DNA of 64,000 nucleotides from JABDIP01 sp965227455 (lineage in GTDB: Bacteria > Pseudomonadota > Alphaproteobacteria > DSM-16000 > Inquilinaceae): contig OZ245752.1 in NCBI GenBank assembly GCA_965227455.1, forward strand, positions 558,001-622,000, given 5' to 3'. Numbering within the stretch: the first letter of the stretch is position 1; each line of letters starts with the position of its first letter. Positions 1 to 8,306 of the stretch are shown one piece after another. A program made the translations under genes and the position numbers. The notes below the pieces were generated by a model. That model had not been told where the DNA came from, did no database searches, and saw nothing but the letters and a program-made list of their open reading frames with translations.

Positions 1-154
1 GGCGGGTGTCGTCGCCGGCCCCCGGACGCTCGACCTTGACCACGTCGGCGCCCAGGTCGCCGAGCATCTGCGTGGCGCTGGGGCCCGCAAGTACCCGGGT
101 CATATCGAGAATCCGCAATCCCGCAAGGGCCGAATTTTCTTCCGCCGGTGGCAT
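1..154 (-). CDS. CaiB/BaiF family CoA-transferase, N-terminal part (cut by window edge)
   Basis: Only the first 51 codons are inside the window. They read MPPAEENSALAGLRILDMTR, then VLAGPSATQMLGDLGADVVKVE, which is the typical start of type III CoA-transferases (CaiB/BaiF, formyl-CoA transferase family). These enzymes move coenzyme A between carboxylic acids. The segment ending in DVVKVE is the first beta-alpha unit of the fold. The catalytic Asp lies beyond the edge, so activity and substrate cannot be judged. The ATG at 154 is the first in frame and nothing upstream continues the reading. Confidence 0.85.
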   Translation of the reverse strand, partial: MPPAEENSALAGLRILDMTRVLAGPSATQMLGDLGADVVKVERPGAGDDTR

Positions 155-330
155 CCGAAATCCCTGGTCGTGGCGCTAACGCCTTGGATTCAATCGCGCC
201 AACGTGATGCCGGCGTTAACCTTTTCTACAAGGTGGGGGTGTACCATGGCTGACGTTGCAACAGCCTGGCAAGCCGCGGCGGGGCGGATGCAGTGCATAG
301 CCAGTTCGGTTGATCGCAGGGAATGCCCCT
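155..330. other. Intergenic region between divergent genes
   Basis: These 176 bases separate the leftward CoA-transferase from the rightward outer-membrane protein and must hold both promoters. I see no clear -35/-10 pair or terminator hairpin. A GCAGGGA stretch near 316-322 is a plausible ribosome-binding site for the start at 331. Confidence 0.4.
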
Positions 331-993
331 ATGAAACCAGTTAATGCCCTCGCCGGCATCTGTGCGGCATTTGTGATTGCTCTTGGGTCCTCCCAAGCGT
401 TGGCCCAGGGCAACAGCCGGGTTGCTATCGGCGCCCAGGGCAGCACCGCCGGATTCGGTCCGGAGATCGCCTATTCCGTCTCGCCACACTTCACCGTGCG
501 AGGCGTCGGCAACTATCTGTCCTTTGACTATGACGAGACGTATGACGGGATCGACTACGATCTGGACGTCGACCTCATGTCCGGCGGCGGTTTCGTCGAT
601 TATCACCCGCTGCGCAACGGCTTTCATCTGACGCTGGGCGCCCTGTACAACGGCAATGAGGCGAATCTGAGCGCATTCGCGCCGGCAGGTTCGGTGGTCG
701 GCGGGACGACGCTGCCGGCGGCGGCAGGGCTGAGTGGCGATCTGTCCGTCGACGAGTTCTCGCCGTATGTGGGCCTCGGCTACGACACGACTTTCACCAG
801 CCGAAGCAACTGGACCTTCACGGTCCGCGCCGGCGTGCTGTATCAGGGCAACCCGGATGTCGTGCTCAGGCAGACGTCTGGTCCGGCGATTCCCGGCGTC
901 GATCTGGACGCTGAGGCGCGCAACATTGAGGACGAGCTCGACCTCGTCGAGTTCTACCCCGTCCTCTCGATCGGGCTGAATTACCGCTTCTAG
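331..993 (+). CDS. Outer-membrane beta-barrel protein, function unknown
   Basis: A 220-residue secreted protein. Residues 1-25 form a signal peptide (Lys3-type n-region removed, hydrophobic core AGICAAFVIALG, ALA before the cleavage site). The rest alternates polar and hydrophobic residues in strand-like runs (SVSPHFTVRGVGNYLSF, FHLTLGALYN, WTFTVRAGVLY) and ends in SIGLNYRF, a C-terminal Phe as used by the BAM complex. This is the layout of small 8-strand outer-membrane barrels. I chose the ATG at 331 over an in-frame TTG at 310 because only the former starts directly at the signal peptide. The last four bases overlap the convergent ruvX. The family has no known specific function; a structural or porin-like role is inferred. 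Confidence 0.75.
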   Translation: MKPVNALAGICAAFVIALGSSQALAQGNSRVAIGAQGSTAGFGPEIAYSVSPHFTVRGVGNYLSFDYDETYDGIDYDLDVDLMSGGGFVDYHPLRNGFHLTLGALYNGNEANLSAFAPAGSVVGGTTLPAAAGLSGDLSVDEFSPYVGLGYDTTFTSRSNWTFTVRAGVLYQGNPDVVLRQTSGPAIPGVDLDAEARNIEDELDLVEFYPVLSIGLNYRF

Positions 994-1502
994 CGATCTG
1001 ATCTTTCGGCGCTGCGTGCGTGTCGCAGCGCGTCCAATGCGCCCTGCAGGATGTAGGCGGCCGCCGCGGTATCGACGGTTTTCGCCCGTTTCTTCCGACT
1101 GAGATCGGCGCTGACCATCGCCCGTTCGACCGCGCTGGTCGACAGCCGCTCATCCCAGAACGCCACCGGCAAATCGCGCATCGCCAGCAGATTGGCCGCG
1201 AATTGCCGCGACGACTGGCAGCGCGGCCCCTCCGTACCGTCCATATTGACCGGCAGGCCGATCACCAGCCCGCCGACCTCGCGCGCATCCACCAGCTTCA
1301 GGAGCTCCTCGGCATCCAGGGTGAATTTGCGCCGCCGGATGGTGCCGACCGGCGAGGCGATCATGAACCCGGAATCCGACAGCGCCATCCCGATGGTCTT
1401 CTCGCCAAGGTCCAGGCCAAGCAGGCGCTGACCCGGAGACAGGGCATCGGCGAGGTCGGCCACGTCGTCATGGACGCTCACAGGGGCAAATTCCTTCCGC
1501 AA
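990..1502 (-). CDS. ruvX: Putative Holliday junction resolvase / pre-16S rRNA nuclease YqgF (RuvX)
   Basis: A 170-residue member of the RNase H-fold YqgF family, which in bacteria matures the 5' end of 16S rRNA and has been called a Holliday junction resolvase. The nucleotide-fold start LLGLDLGEKTIGMALSD gives the first catalytic Asp at residue 31; VIGLPVNMDGTEGP (80-93), WDERLSTSAVERAM (116-129) and KTVDTAAAAYILQG (141-154) are the other family blocks, with Asp144 as the last acidic ligand. The N-terminus is about 20 residues longer than usual, so the start could be later. It is divergent from gatC, an arrangement common in alphaproteobacteria. Confidence 0.92.
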   Translation of the reverse strand: MRKEFAPVSVHDDVADLADALSPGQRLLGLDLGEKTIGMALSDSGFMIASPVGTIRRRKFTLDAEELLKLVDAREVGGLVIGLPVNMDGTEGPRCQSSRQFAANLLAMRDLPVAFWDERLSTSAVERAMVSADLSRKKRAKTVDTAAAAYILQGALDALRHARSAERSDR

Positions 1503-1648
1503 TCAGGGGCGCGACACTCTGCCGATGGGCGGCGAACTTGCCAAGTGCCGGTGGTGGCTGCCGCTGCTGCGGCCGTGCCCCTTGCCGGTGCCGGAAACGC
1601 CGTGCTATCTGCGCAGCGCATCCTCAAACCAGCATCGCAGGCAGTCCC

Positions 1649-1936
1649 ATGGCACTCGACGAGGCCACCGTCGCCAAGATCGCCCATCTGGCCCGCATCC
1701 GGCTCGACGAGTCGCAACGCCCGGCGCTGGCCGAGGAGTTGAACAACATCCTCGGCTGGGTCGAGCAGCTGAGCGAGGTCAATACCGACGACGTGCCGCC
1801 GATGACCAGCGTTGCGCCGCACACCCTGCGCCGCCGCGCCGACGAGGTGTCCGACGGCCATTATCCGGACCGGGTGCTCGGCAACGCGCCGGAGAGCGCC
1901 AGCGGGTTCTATGCCGTGCCGAAGGTGGTGGAGTGA
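1649..1936 (+). CDS. gatC: Aspartyl/glutamyl-tRNA amidotransferase subunit C
   Basis: 95 residues, the usual length of GatC. It belts GatA and GatB together in the amidotransferase that converts Glu-tRNA(Gln) or Asp-tRNA(Asn) to Gln- or Asn-tRNA in the cytoplasm. Family signatures are the start ATVAKIAHLARIRLDE, ILGWVEQLSEVNTDDVPPM and the C-terminal SGFYAVPKVVE. The start at MALDEATV fits the family; an earlier in-frame ATG would add unrelated low-quality sequence. Its stop overlaps the gatA start by one base (TGATG), so the two are translationally coupled. Confidence 0.95.
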   Translation: MALDEATVAKIAHLARIRLDESQRPALAEELNNILGWVEQLSEVNTDDVPPMTSVAPHTLRRRADEVSDGHYPDRVLGNAPESASGFYAVPKVVE

Positions 1937-3414
1937 TGGGCGAGCTGACCGAACTGACCCTGGCGGAGGCCCGCGATCGGCTGGCCAAGGGCGACATCAG
2001 CGCGGTGGAGCTGACCGAGGCGCATCTCGCCGCCATGGAGCAGGCGCGGAACCTGAACGCCTTCATCACCGAGACGCCCGACAAGGCCAGGGAGATGGCC
2101 AATGCCTCGGATGCTCGGCGCGCAAAGGGCGAGGCCGGGCCCTTGGAGGGCATCCCGCTCGCGATCAAGGACCTGTTCTGCACCGAGGGCATCCAGACCA
2201 CCGCCGGAAGCCATATCCTTGAAGGCTTTACGCCCGCCTATGAAAGCACGGTCACAAGCCATCTCTGGCGCGACGGCGCGGTGCTGCTGGGCAAGACCAA
2301 CCTGGACGAGTTCGCCATGGGCTCGTCCAACACCACGTCGTATTTCGGCAATGTGGTGAACCCCTGGCAGCGCACCGGCGACAGCGAGACCAAGCTGGTG
2401 CCTGGCGGCTCTTCCGGCGGCTCGGCCAGCGCCGTTGCCGCCCGGTTGGCGCTCGGCGCCACCGGCACCGATACCGGCGGCTCGATCCGCCAGCCGGGCA
2501 GTTTCGCCGGCATCATCGGCATGAAGCCGACCTATGGCCGCTGCTCGCGCTGGGGCGTGGTGGCCTTTGCGTCGTCCCTGGACCAGCCGGGGCCGATGAC
2601 GCGCACCGTCCGCGACGCCGCCATCATGCTCGGCTCCATGGCAGGCTTCGACCCGAAGGATTCGACCAGCGTGGACATGGCTGTGCCGGATTTCGAGGCG
2701 GCGCTGACCGGCGACATCAAGGGGCTGAAGATCGGCGTCCCGGCGGAATACCGGGTCGATGGCATGCCGGCGGAGATCGACGCCCTGTGGCAGCAGGGCA
2801 TCGGATGGCTGAAGGAGGCCGGCGCCGAGCCGGTCGAGATCAGCCTGCCGCACACCAAATACGCTCTGCCGACCTATTACATCGTGGCGCCGGCGGAGGC
2901 GTCCTCGAACCTCGCCCGCTATGACGGCGTGCGCTACGGCCTGAGGGTGCCCGGCAACTCGCTGATCGAGATGTACGAGAATACCCGCGCCGAGGGCTTC
3001 GGGGCCGAGGTCAAGCGGCGGGTGATGATCGGCACCTATGTGCTGTCGGCGGGCTATTACGACGCCTATTACCTGAAGGCGCAGAAGCTGCGCACCCTGA
3101 TCGCCCGCGACTTCGAGGACGCCTACAAGAGCTGCGACGTGGTGTTGACCCCGACGGCGCCGTCGACCGCGTTTGCCATCGGCGAGAAGCAGGACGATCC
3201 GATCGCCATGTATCTCAACGACGTCTTCACGGTGCCGGCCTCGCTGGCGGGCCTGCCGGGCATCTCGGTGCCGGCCGGCTTCGGCGCTGACGGCCTGCCG
3301 CTCGGCTTGCAGTTGATCGCGAAACCCTTCGACGAGGAGACCCTGTTCCGCGTCGCCGACGTTCTGGAGACCGCTGCCGGCTTCGACGCCAAGCCGGCGC
3401 TGATGGTCGGATGA
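1936..3414 (+). CDS. gatA: Aspartyl/glutamyl-tRNA amidotransferase subunit A
   Basis: 492 residues, full length. GatA is the amidase-signature subunit that releases ammonia from glutamine for GatB. The Ser-cisSer-Lys catalytic set is complete: Lys78 in LAIKDLFC, Ser159 in PGGSSGGSASA, and Ser183 in DTGGSIRQPGSF. The C-terminal region (TPTAPSTAFAIGEK, then PASLAGLPGISVPAGF) is also typical. It follows gatC with a one-base overlap and its own end overlaps the next start (ATGA at 3411). gatB is not next in line but lies 2 kb downstream on the same strand. Confidence 0.97.
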   Translation: MGELTELTLAEARDRLAKGDISAVELTEAHLAAMEQARNLNAFITETPDKAREMANASDARRAKGEAGPLEGIPLAIKDLFCTEGIQTTAGSHILEGFTPAYESTVTSHLWRDGAVLLGKTNLDEFAMGSSNTTSYFGNVVNPWQRTGDSETKLVPGGSSGGSASAVAARLALGATGTDTGGSIRQPGSFAGIIGMKPTYGRCSRWGVVAFASSLDQPGPMTRTVRDAAIMLGSMAGFDPKDSTSVDMAVPDFEAALTGDIKGLKIGVPAEYRVDGMPAEIDALWQQGIGWLKEAGAEPVEISLPHTKYALPTYYIVAPAEASSNLARYDGVRYGLRVPGNSLIEMYENTRAEGFGAEVKRRVMIGTYVLSAGYYDAYYLKAQKLRTLIARDFEDAYKSCDVVLTPTAPSTAFAIGEKQDDPIAMYLNDVFTVPASLAGLPGISVPAGFGADGLPLGLQLIAKPFDEETLFRVADVLETAAGFDAKPALMVG

Positions 3415-3965
3415 TCCGCCGGCTCGGTCCGGAGGACGCAGCGGCTTTCGCCGACATCCGGCTGGAGGGTCTGCGGCTGGCGCCGGACGCCTTCGGATCG
3501 GACTACGAAATCGAACGGGGTTGGCCGCAGGAGAAGTTCGCGGAGCGGCTGACCTTGAGCACGGTGTTCGGATTTGAGGACGCCGGGGCCCTGCTGGGCG
3601 TTGCCGGCTTCGTCGCGGATTCCAAGAAGAAATTCCAGCATCGCGGCGATCTGTGGGGCATGTATGTACGCAAGTCGGCCCGCGGGCGCGGGGTCGGCGC
3701 GCAACTTGTGGAGGCGGTGATCGAGCATGCCCGCCCACGGGTGAAGCAGCTGCACCTGCACGTGGCGACCACCAACCGGGCGGCCAGGGCCCTTTACGAG
3801 CGATACGGTTTCCGGCGCTACGGTATCGAACCCAGGGCCATGAAGGCGTCCGAGGACGCCCCCGGCGAGTTCATGAACGCGGCCCTGATGGTCCGCTTTC
3901 TCGACGCGGCCGACGATTTGGAGGCGCACGCCACGAGACTATTTCGCGAGGCGGGGCTGGAATGA
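3411..3965 (+). CDS. GNAT family N-acetyltransferase
   Basis: 184 residues with one GNAT domain. The acetyl-CoA pyrophosphate loop is visible as ARGRGVGAQLVEAVIEHAR (about 87-105), preceded by the strand LWGMYVRK and followed by LHLHVATTNRAARALYERYGFRRYG, the classic GNAT motif B region. The substrate cannot be told from sequence. The start codon overlaps the gatA stop (ATGA), so it is co-translated with the gatCA pair. A decayed copy of its C-terminal half lies directly downstream (4049-4174), which suggests a former tandem duplicate. Confidence 0.88.
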   Translation: MIRRLGPEDAAAFADIRLEGLRLAPDAFGSDYEIERGWPQEKFAERLTLSTVFGFEDAGALLGVAGFVADSKKKFQHRGDLWGMYVRKSARGRGVGAQLVEAVIEHARPRVKQLHLHVATTNRAARALYERYGFRRYGIEPRAMKASEDAPGEFMNAALMVRFLDAADDLEAHATRLFREAGLE

Positions 3966-4048
3966 CCGAGACCGTCGTTTCTCAATGGCGTCGGGTCTGA
4001 AGACCAGCGGCGGTGGCGGAAGGCTATCCTCGCCAGACTTGGACCTTC

Positions 4049-4174
4049 GGCGACGTTACTGCCCTGCCGGCGCTTTAAGGGCGATGCGGACTTCGCATCT
4101 ACGGCACCGAGGCGCGTTCGATGAAGATTGGCGACCGGGGCGTTGACGCGCACCAGATGGTCAAGATTTTCTAG
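4049..4174 (+). pseudogene. Remnant of a second GNAT acetyltransferase (C-terminal part)
   Basis: Reading the frame that ends at the TAG at 4172-4174 gives AL*GRCGLRIYGTEARSMKI and then GDRGVDAHQMVKIF. This lines up with ALYERYGFRRYGIEPRAMKA and the following ALMVRFL in the intact GNAT just upstream: the Tyr codon of ALYERYG has become TAA (4076-4078), and the rest keeps the same order and spacing with a short gap. Upstream of about 4049 the similarity fades. This is what a decayed tandem duplicate would look like. The alignment is by eye, so the left border is approximate. Confidence 0.7.
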
Positions 4175-4229
4175 TTGAGTGAGACCGGCGTAGGGACCAG
4201 CCCTGGAATTTCAAAGGGAGTGCATTTCG

Positions 4230-4952
4230 ATGGGATGTCGTGGCGTGCATTTCGCAATTACCGACGAACAGCGTGATCACCTGCTTGGCCTCGGAAACGA
4301 CGATGACCGTGTGGACTACATTCAAGGCGTCATCGAAAAGGAGGCGATGGGCGGCGGATTCGAGTTCGAGACAGCCATGAATCCTCCGACACCGGGCGGG
4401 CAATCCATCTTTGTCGTGGGTGCCGATCCCGACAAGGATAAGCTTGGGCCGGATTCGGCCAAGGCGATGGGAAGCGGGCTGGTATACGTCAAGCAGGACG
4501 AGGGGAATCTGTTGGATTCACCGAAAGATACCTTCGCCGAAACAGATGTCGCGTGGGATGCAATTCACCGTTGCCTCGGTGAGTTTCCTCCGGATACGCC
4601 TAATTTCTACGAGGTGTCTCCTGAGGCGGGTGCCTGGGCGTTGCCGGAGGATTACGGCAGTTATCCGCTGAATCTCTGCGTCCTAGGCGGACGCCGAGTC
4701 TCGGAAGATGATTCCCGCTACATCATTCGGCTGATCGAGCCCAAAGAAGTCTCTGATCTTGCCGAAGCGCTTGTACCGATCACGAAGGATTGGATGCGCG
4801 AACGCTACTTCAAATACTGCAAGGGTGCCTGGCCTTCGATCTATGGCGAAGAGGATTTCGAGTTCACCTGGGAGTGGTTCGAACGGCTCCGCGAGTTCTT
4901 CGTCAGATACGCCCCGAAAGGCCAAAGCGTGATATTTACGGTAAACCAATAG
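4230..4952 (+). CDS. DUF1877 (YfbM-like) family protein
   Basis: 240 residues. The start MGCRGVHFAITDEQRDHLLGL, the block DVAWDAIHRCLGEFPPD and the end FTWEWFERLREFFVRYAPKGQSVIFTVNQ match the DUF1877 family of small soluble proteins of unknown biochemical role. The middle section (about residues 48-95, NPPTPGGQSIFVVGADPDKD and on) is an insertion relative to the shortest members. AAGGGAG at 4215-4221 serves as ribosome-binding site. Base composition is lower in GC than in the neighbours, as is the flanking sequence, so this part of the gatA-gatB interval may have been acquired later. Confidence 0.8.
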   Translation: MGCRGVHFAITDEQRDHLLGLGNDDDRVDYIQGVIEKEAMGGGFEFETAMNPPTPGGQSIFVVGADPDKDKLGPDSAKAMGSGLVYVKQDEGNLLDSPKDTFAETDVAWDAIHRCLGEFPPDTPNFYEVSPEAGAWALPEDYGSYPLNLCVLGGRRVSEDDSRYIIRLIEPKEVSDLAEALVPITKDWMRERYFKYCKGAWPSIYGEEDFEFTWEWFERLREFFVRYAPKGQSVIFTVNQ

Positions 4953-4966
4953 CCGCAGGCCGCATC

Positions 4967-5398
4967 TTGAACGGAATCCCTCACGAGTCGGTCGATCGCG
5001 CTGCTGCGATTGACCAATTCTGGCGCCGGTACTGCGAGTCGGCGGGTTTGGCCGGCGATGTTCCGTTTCAGGCCTGGCCATTCGGCGACAGCCCTGAGAT
5101 GGCGGATGAATTGGCCGCGCTGGTGATTGACGGGCCGAAGCGGGCGACGGCGGGGCTGGTGGCGGACTACGAGGCCGACGGCGATCCGCTCCCGGCGGCC
5201 GGCGATCACAGCGTCATCCTCGACGGCGCGGGACGTCCGGTTGCGGTGATCCGGGCGACGGAGGTGCGGCTGCTGCCCTTCGCCGAGGTCGACGAGGCCT
5301 TCGCCTATGACGAAGGGGAGGGCGACCGGACGCTCGCCTGGTGGCGGCAGGGGCATTGGCGATTCTTCTCCCGGCAATGCGAGGCGCGCGGGAAGTGA
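4967..5398 (+). CDS. ASCH domain-containing protein
   Basis: About 143 residues. It begins with the helix AAAIDQFWRRYCESAGL and continues QAWPFGDSPEMADELAALV, KRATAGLVADYEADGDPLPAAG and HSVILDGAGRPVAVIRATEV, which together are the ASCH (YhfF-type) fold, a PUA-like domain thought to bind RNA or modified bases. No ATG fits; the best start is the TTG at 4967, which has GCAGG about ten bases upstream and falls right after the DUF1877 stop. Reading further upstream in the same frame runs through the DUF1877 gene and is a shadow. The stop overlaps the next small ORF. Confidence 0.78.
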   Translation: MNGIPHESVDRAAAIDQFWRRYCESAGLAGDVPFQAWPFGDSPEMADELAALVIDGPKRATAGLVADYEADGDPLPAAGDHSVILDGAGRPVAVIRATEVRLLPFAEVDEAFAYDEGEGDRTLAWWRQGHWRFFSRQCEARGK

Positions 5399-5481
5399 TG
5401 GACGAGAGGCAGCCGGTTGTGCTGGAACGGTTCGAACTGGTGTATGCGGTCCGCGACGCGGACGGCGAAGGCGAGAATTAG
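5398..5481 (+). CDS. Possible 27-residue small protein
   Basis: An ATG overlapping the ASCH gene stop (TGATG) opens a 27-codon frame, MDERQPVVLERFELVYAVRD then ADGEGEN, which ends three bases before gatB. Tight coupling at both ends argues for translation, but no family is recognised and the frame could simply be a bridge that keeps ribosomes moving into gatB. Confidence 0.35.
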   Translation: MDERQPVVLERFELVYAVRDADGEGEN

Positions 5482-5484
5482 GCG

Positions 5485-6960
5485 ATGACGACGACGCATC
5501 CGATATTGCAGGGCGCCACCGGCGAGTGGGAGATGGTGATCGGGCTGGAGGTGCATGCCCAGGTCATTTCCAAGGCCAAGCTGTTCTCAGGAGCGGCCAC
5601 CGATTTCGGCGCCGCGCCGAACGAGCAGGTCAGCCTGGTCGACGCCGCCATGCCCGGAATGCTGCCGGTGATCAACGAAGTCTGCGTCGAGCAGGCGGTG
5701 CGCACCGGCCTTGGGCTTATGGCCGAGATCAACAAGCATTCGGTGTTCGATCGGAAGAACTATTTCTACGCCGACCTGCCCCAGGGCTATCAGATCAGCC
5801 AGTACCTGCAGCCCATCGTCGGCAAGGGCGAGATCATCCTCGACCTGCCCGGCGGCGAGATGCGCACGGTCGGCATCACCCGGCTGCATCTGGAACAGGA
5901 TGCCGGCAAGAGCCTGCACGACCAGCACCCCAGCAAGACCTTCGTGGATCTGAACCGCTCCGGCGTGGCGCTGATGGAGATCGTCTCTGAGCCCGATTTG
6001 CGCGGGCCGGAAGAGGCGGCGGCCTATCTGCGCAAGCTTCGTTCGATCCTGCGCTATCTGGGCACCTGCGACGGCAACATGGAGGAGGGCTCCATGCGCT
6101 GCGACGTCAACGTCTCGGTGCGCCGGGTCGGAGACAACACTTTCGGCACGCGCTGCGAGGTGAAGAACGTCAACTCGATCCGCGCGGTGCAGCAGGCCAT
6201 CGACTATGAGGCGGCCCGCCAGGTGGAGCTGCTGGAAGATGGCGGCGAGGTGATCCAGGAGACCCGCCTCTGGGATCCCGGCAAGGGCGCAACGCGCTCC
6301 ATGCGCGGCAAGGAGGAGGCGCACGACTACCGCTATTTCCCCGATCCGGACCTGCTGCCGCTGGAATTCGACGATGCCTTCATCGAACGCATCCGCGAGA
6401 CGCTGCCGGAGCTGCCGGACGAGAAGAAGCTGCGCTTCATCAACCATTACGGCCTGCCGCCCTATGACGCGGGCGTGTTGGTGGCTGAGCGGGCGCGAGC
6501 GGATTTCTACGAAGAGGTCGTAAAGGGGGACGGCAAGCGCGATCCCAAGATCGCCGCCAACTGGCTCATCACCGAGCTGCTTGGCGCCCTGAACAAGGGC
6601 GGGCACGACATCACCGAGAGCCCGATCTCCGCCGACCAGCTGGGCGGGCTGATCGACCTGATCGGCGACAACACCATCTCCGGGCGCATCGCCAAGGAGG
6701 TCTTCGCCGAGATGCTGGAGACCGGCGAGGATGCCGGCGCCATCGTCGACAAGAAGGGCCTGAAGCAGATCACCGATACCGGCGCCATCGAGAGCATCGT
6801 CGACGAGGTGATTGCCGGCGCCCCGGGTCAGGTCGAGCAGTTCAAATCCGGCAATGAGAAGCTGCTGGGCTGGTTCGTCGGCCAGGTCATGAAGGCGACC
6901 CAGGGCAAGGCCAACCCCGGCGCGGTGAACAAGATCCTGCGCGAGAAGCTGAAGGGGTAG
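5485..6960 (+). CDS. gatB: Aspartyl/glutamyl-tRNA amidotransferase subunit B
   Basis: 491 residues, full length. GatB is the kinase-like subunit that phosphorylates the misacylated tRNA and accepts ammonia from GatA. Typical blocks are EMVIGLEVHAQV at the start, KLFSGAATDFGAAPNEQVS, MEEGSMRCDVNVSVR, RCEVKNVNSIRAVQQAI and the C-terminal YqeY/GatB tail VMKATQGKANPGAVNKILREKL. The gene starts three bases after the small ORF and so belongs to the same transcript as gatCA even though four reading frames separate it from gatA. Confidence 0.97.
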   Translation: MTTTHPILQGATGEWEMVIGLEVHAQVISKAKLFSGAATDFGAAPNEQVSLVDAAMPGMLPVINEVCVEQAVRTGLGLMAEINKHSVFDRKNYFYADLPQGYQISQYLQPIVGKGEIILDLPGGEMRTVGITRLHLEQDAGKSLHDQHPSKTFVDLNRSGVALMEIVSEPDLRGPEEAAAYLRKLRSILRYLGTCDGNMEEGSMRCDVNVSVRRVGDNTFGTRCEVKNVNSIRAVQQAIDYEAARQVELLEDGGEVIQETRLWDPGKGATRSMRGKEEAHDYRYFPDPDLLPLEFDDAFIERIRETLPELPDEKKLRFINHYGLPPYDAGVLVAERARADFYEEVVKGDGKRDPKIAANWLITELLGALNKGGHDITESPISADQLGGLIDLIGDNTISGRIAKEVFAEMLETGEDAGAIVDKKGLKQITDTGAIESIVDEVIAGAPGQVEQFKSGNEKLLGWFVGQVMKATQGKANPGAVNKILREKLKG

Positions 6961-7082
6961 GGGAGCGCCGGTCGTCGGCTGCGGCGCCACGCATACAGCA
7001 GGACCTGGGCTGCGACCCTTATTGCGGCGGCGACGCCATCCACTATGCTGTGCCGCCCGAAAGAAGAGCGAAAACCGCCGCC

Positions 7083-8234
7083 ATGACCGACCGTAAGCCA
7101 CCGCCGCAGAACCCGGAGACCCTGGTCGCCCAGGCCGGCGGGTTCATCGACACCCAGACCGGCGCCATCATCCCGCCGCTGCATCCCTCGACCACCTTCG
7201 CCCGCGACGAGTCCTACGAGAGGATCGGCGGTCGCGGCTACAGCCGAGACGACAACCCGACCTATGACCAGGTCGAGCATGTGCTGGCCCGGCTTGAAGG
7301 CGGTGCGGCCGCCAAGCTGTTCGCATCCGGCATGGCGGCCACGGCGACCGTGTTCCAGGCGATGCCGGCGGGCAGTCAGGCTGTCGTCTCCCGCGCCATG
7401 TATTTCGGCACGCCGAAATGGCTGCGCGACGTGGCCGAGCCGGCCGGGCAGGATGTGCGCTTCGTCGATACCTCCGACACCGACGCCCTGCGTGCCGCCG
7501 TCGAGCCCGGCAAGACCAAGCTGGTCTATGTCGAAACTCCCGCCAACCCGACCTGGGCGGTCACCGATATCGCCGCGGCGGCCCAGATCGCCCATGACGC
7601 CGGCGCCATCCTGGCGGTGGACAGCACCGCCGCTTCGCCGGTGCTGTGCCGGCCGATCGAGCATGGCGCCGATCTGGTGGTGCATTCGGCGACCAAATAC
7701 CTCAACGGCCATTCCGACGTGATCGCCGGGGCCATCGTCACGGCCCAGGAGAGCGATCTCTGGGCCCGGATCGGCCAGATCCGATATCTCGCCGGGGCGG
7801 TGCTCGGGCCATTCGAGGCGTGGCTGTTGCTGCGCGGCATGCGCACCCTGTTCGTGCGCGTTCGGCAGGCCTCCGCCAACGCCCAGAGGATCGCCGAGCA
7901 TTTCGACGGGCATCCGGGCATCGCTTCGGTCTGCTATCCGGGGCTGCCGGGCTTCCCCGGCCACGAGGTGGCGGCGAAGCAGATGTCCGGCGGGTTCGGC
8001 GGCATGCTGTCGCTGCGGGTGGCCGGCGGTGGGCCGGCGGCGCTGTCACTGATCAAGCGGGTGCGGCTGTTCCTGCGCGCCACGTCGCTGGGCGGCGTGG
8101 AAAGCCTGATCGAGCATCGCCATACCATCGAGAGCCCGGACACCGAGGTGCCGGACGATCTGTTGCGGCTGTCGATCGGGCTGGAATCCGTCGACGACCT
8201 GATCGCCGATCTGGAGCAGGCATTGGCAGGGTAG
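7083..8234 (+). CDS. PLP-dependent cystathionine gamma-synthase/lyase-type enzyme
   Basis: 383 residues of the Cys/Met metabolism PLP family (fold type I). The PLP lysine is Lys205 in HSATKYLNGHSDV; ETPANPTW (151-158) and Asp180 in LAVDSTAA are further cofactor contacts, and GYSRDDNPT (52-60) is the active-site loop from the partner subunit. The C-terminal RATSLGGVESLIEHRHT is diagnostic of the family. Sequence alone does not separate synthase, lyase and sulfhydrylase. The ATG at 7083 is preferred over a GTG at 7050 because the family consensus starts close to it. Confidence 0.9.
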   Translation: MTDRKPPPQNPETLVAQAGGFIDTQTGAIIPPLHPSTTFARDESYERIGGRGYSRDDNPTYDQVEHVLARLEGGAAAKLFASGMAATATVFQAMPAGSQAVVSRAMYFGTPKWLRDVAEPAGQDVRFVDTSDTDALRAAVEPGKTKLVYVETPANPTWAVTDIAAAAQIAHDAGAILAVDSTAASPVLCRPIEHGADLVVHSATKYLNGHSDVIAGAIVTAQESDLWARIGQIRYLAGAVLGPFEAWLLLRGMRTLFVRVRQASANAQRIAEHFDGHPGIASVCYPGLPGFPGHEVAAKQMSGGFGGMLSLRVAGGGPAALSLIKRVRLFLRATSLGGVESLIEHRHTIESPDTEVPDDLLRLSIGLESVDDLIADLEQALAG

Positions 8235-8306
8235 GGCGCCGGCCCATATCATGGGTTTCCGGGCGGCTCTCCTGCCGCGCCTTTCCCCCGCCGGAGACCC
8301 CCATCC

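Noticed and set aside
1909..3738. 609-codon minus-strand open frame opposite gatA
   Set aside because: Arg/Gly/His-rich shadow created by GC-biased third positions; gatA on the other strand has all catalytic residues.
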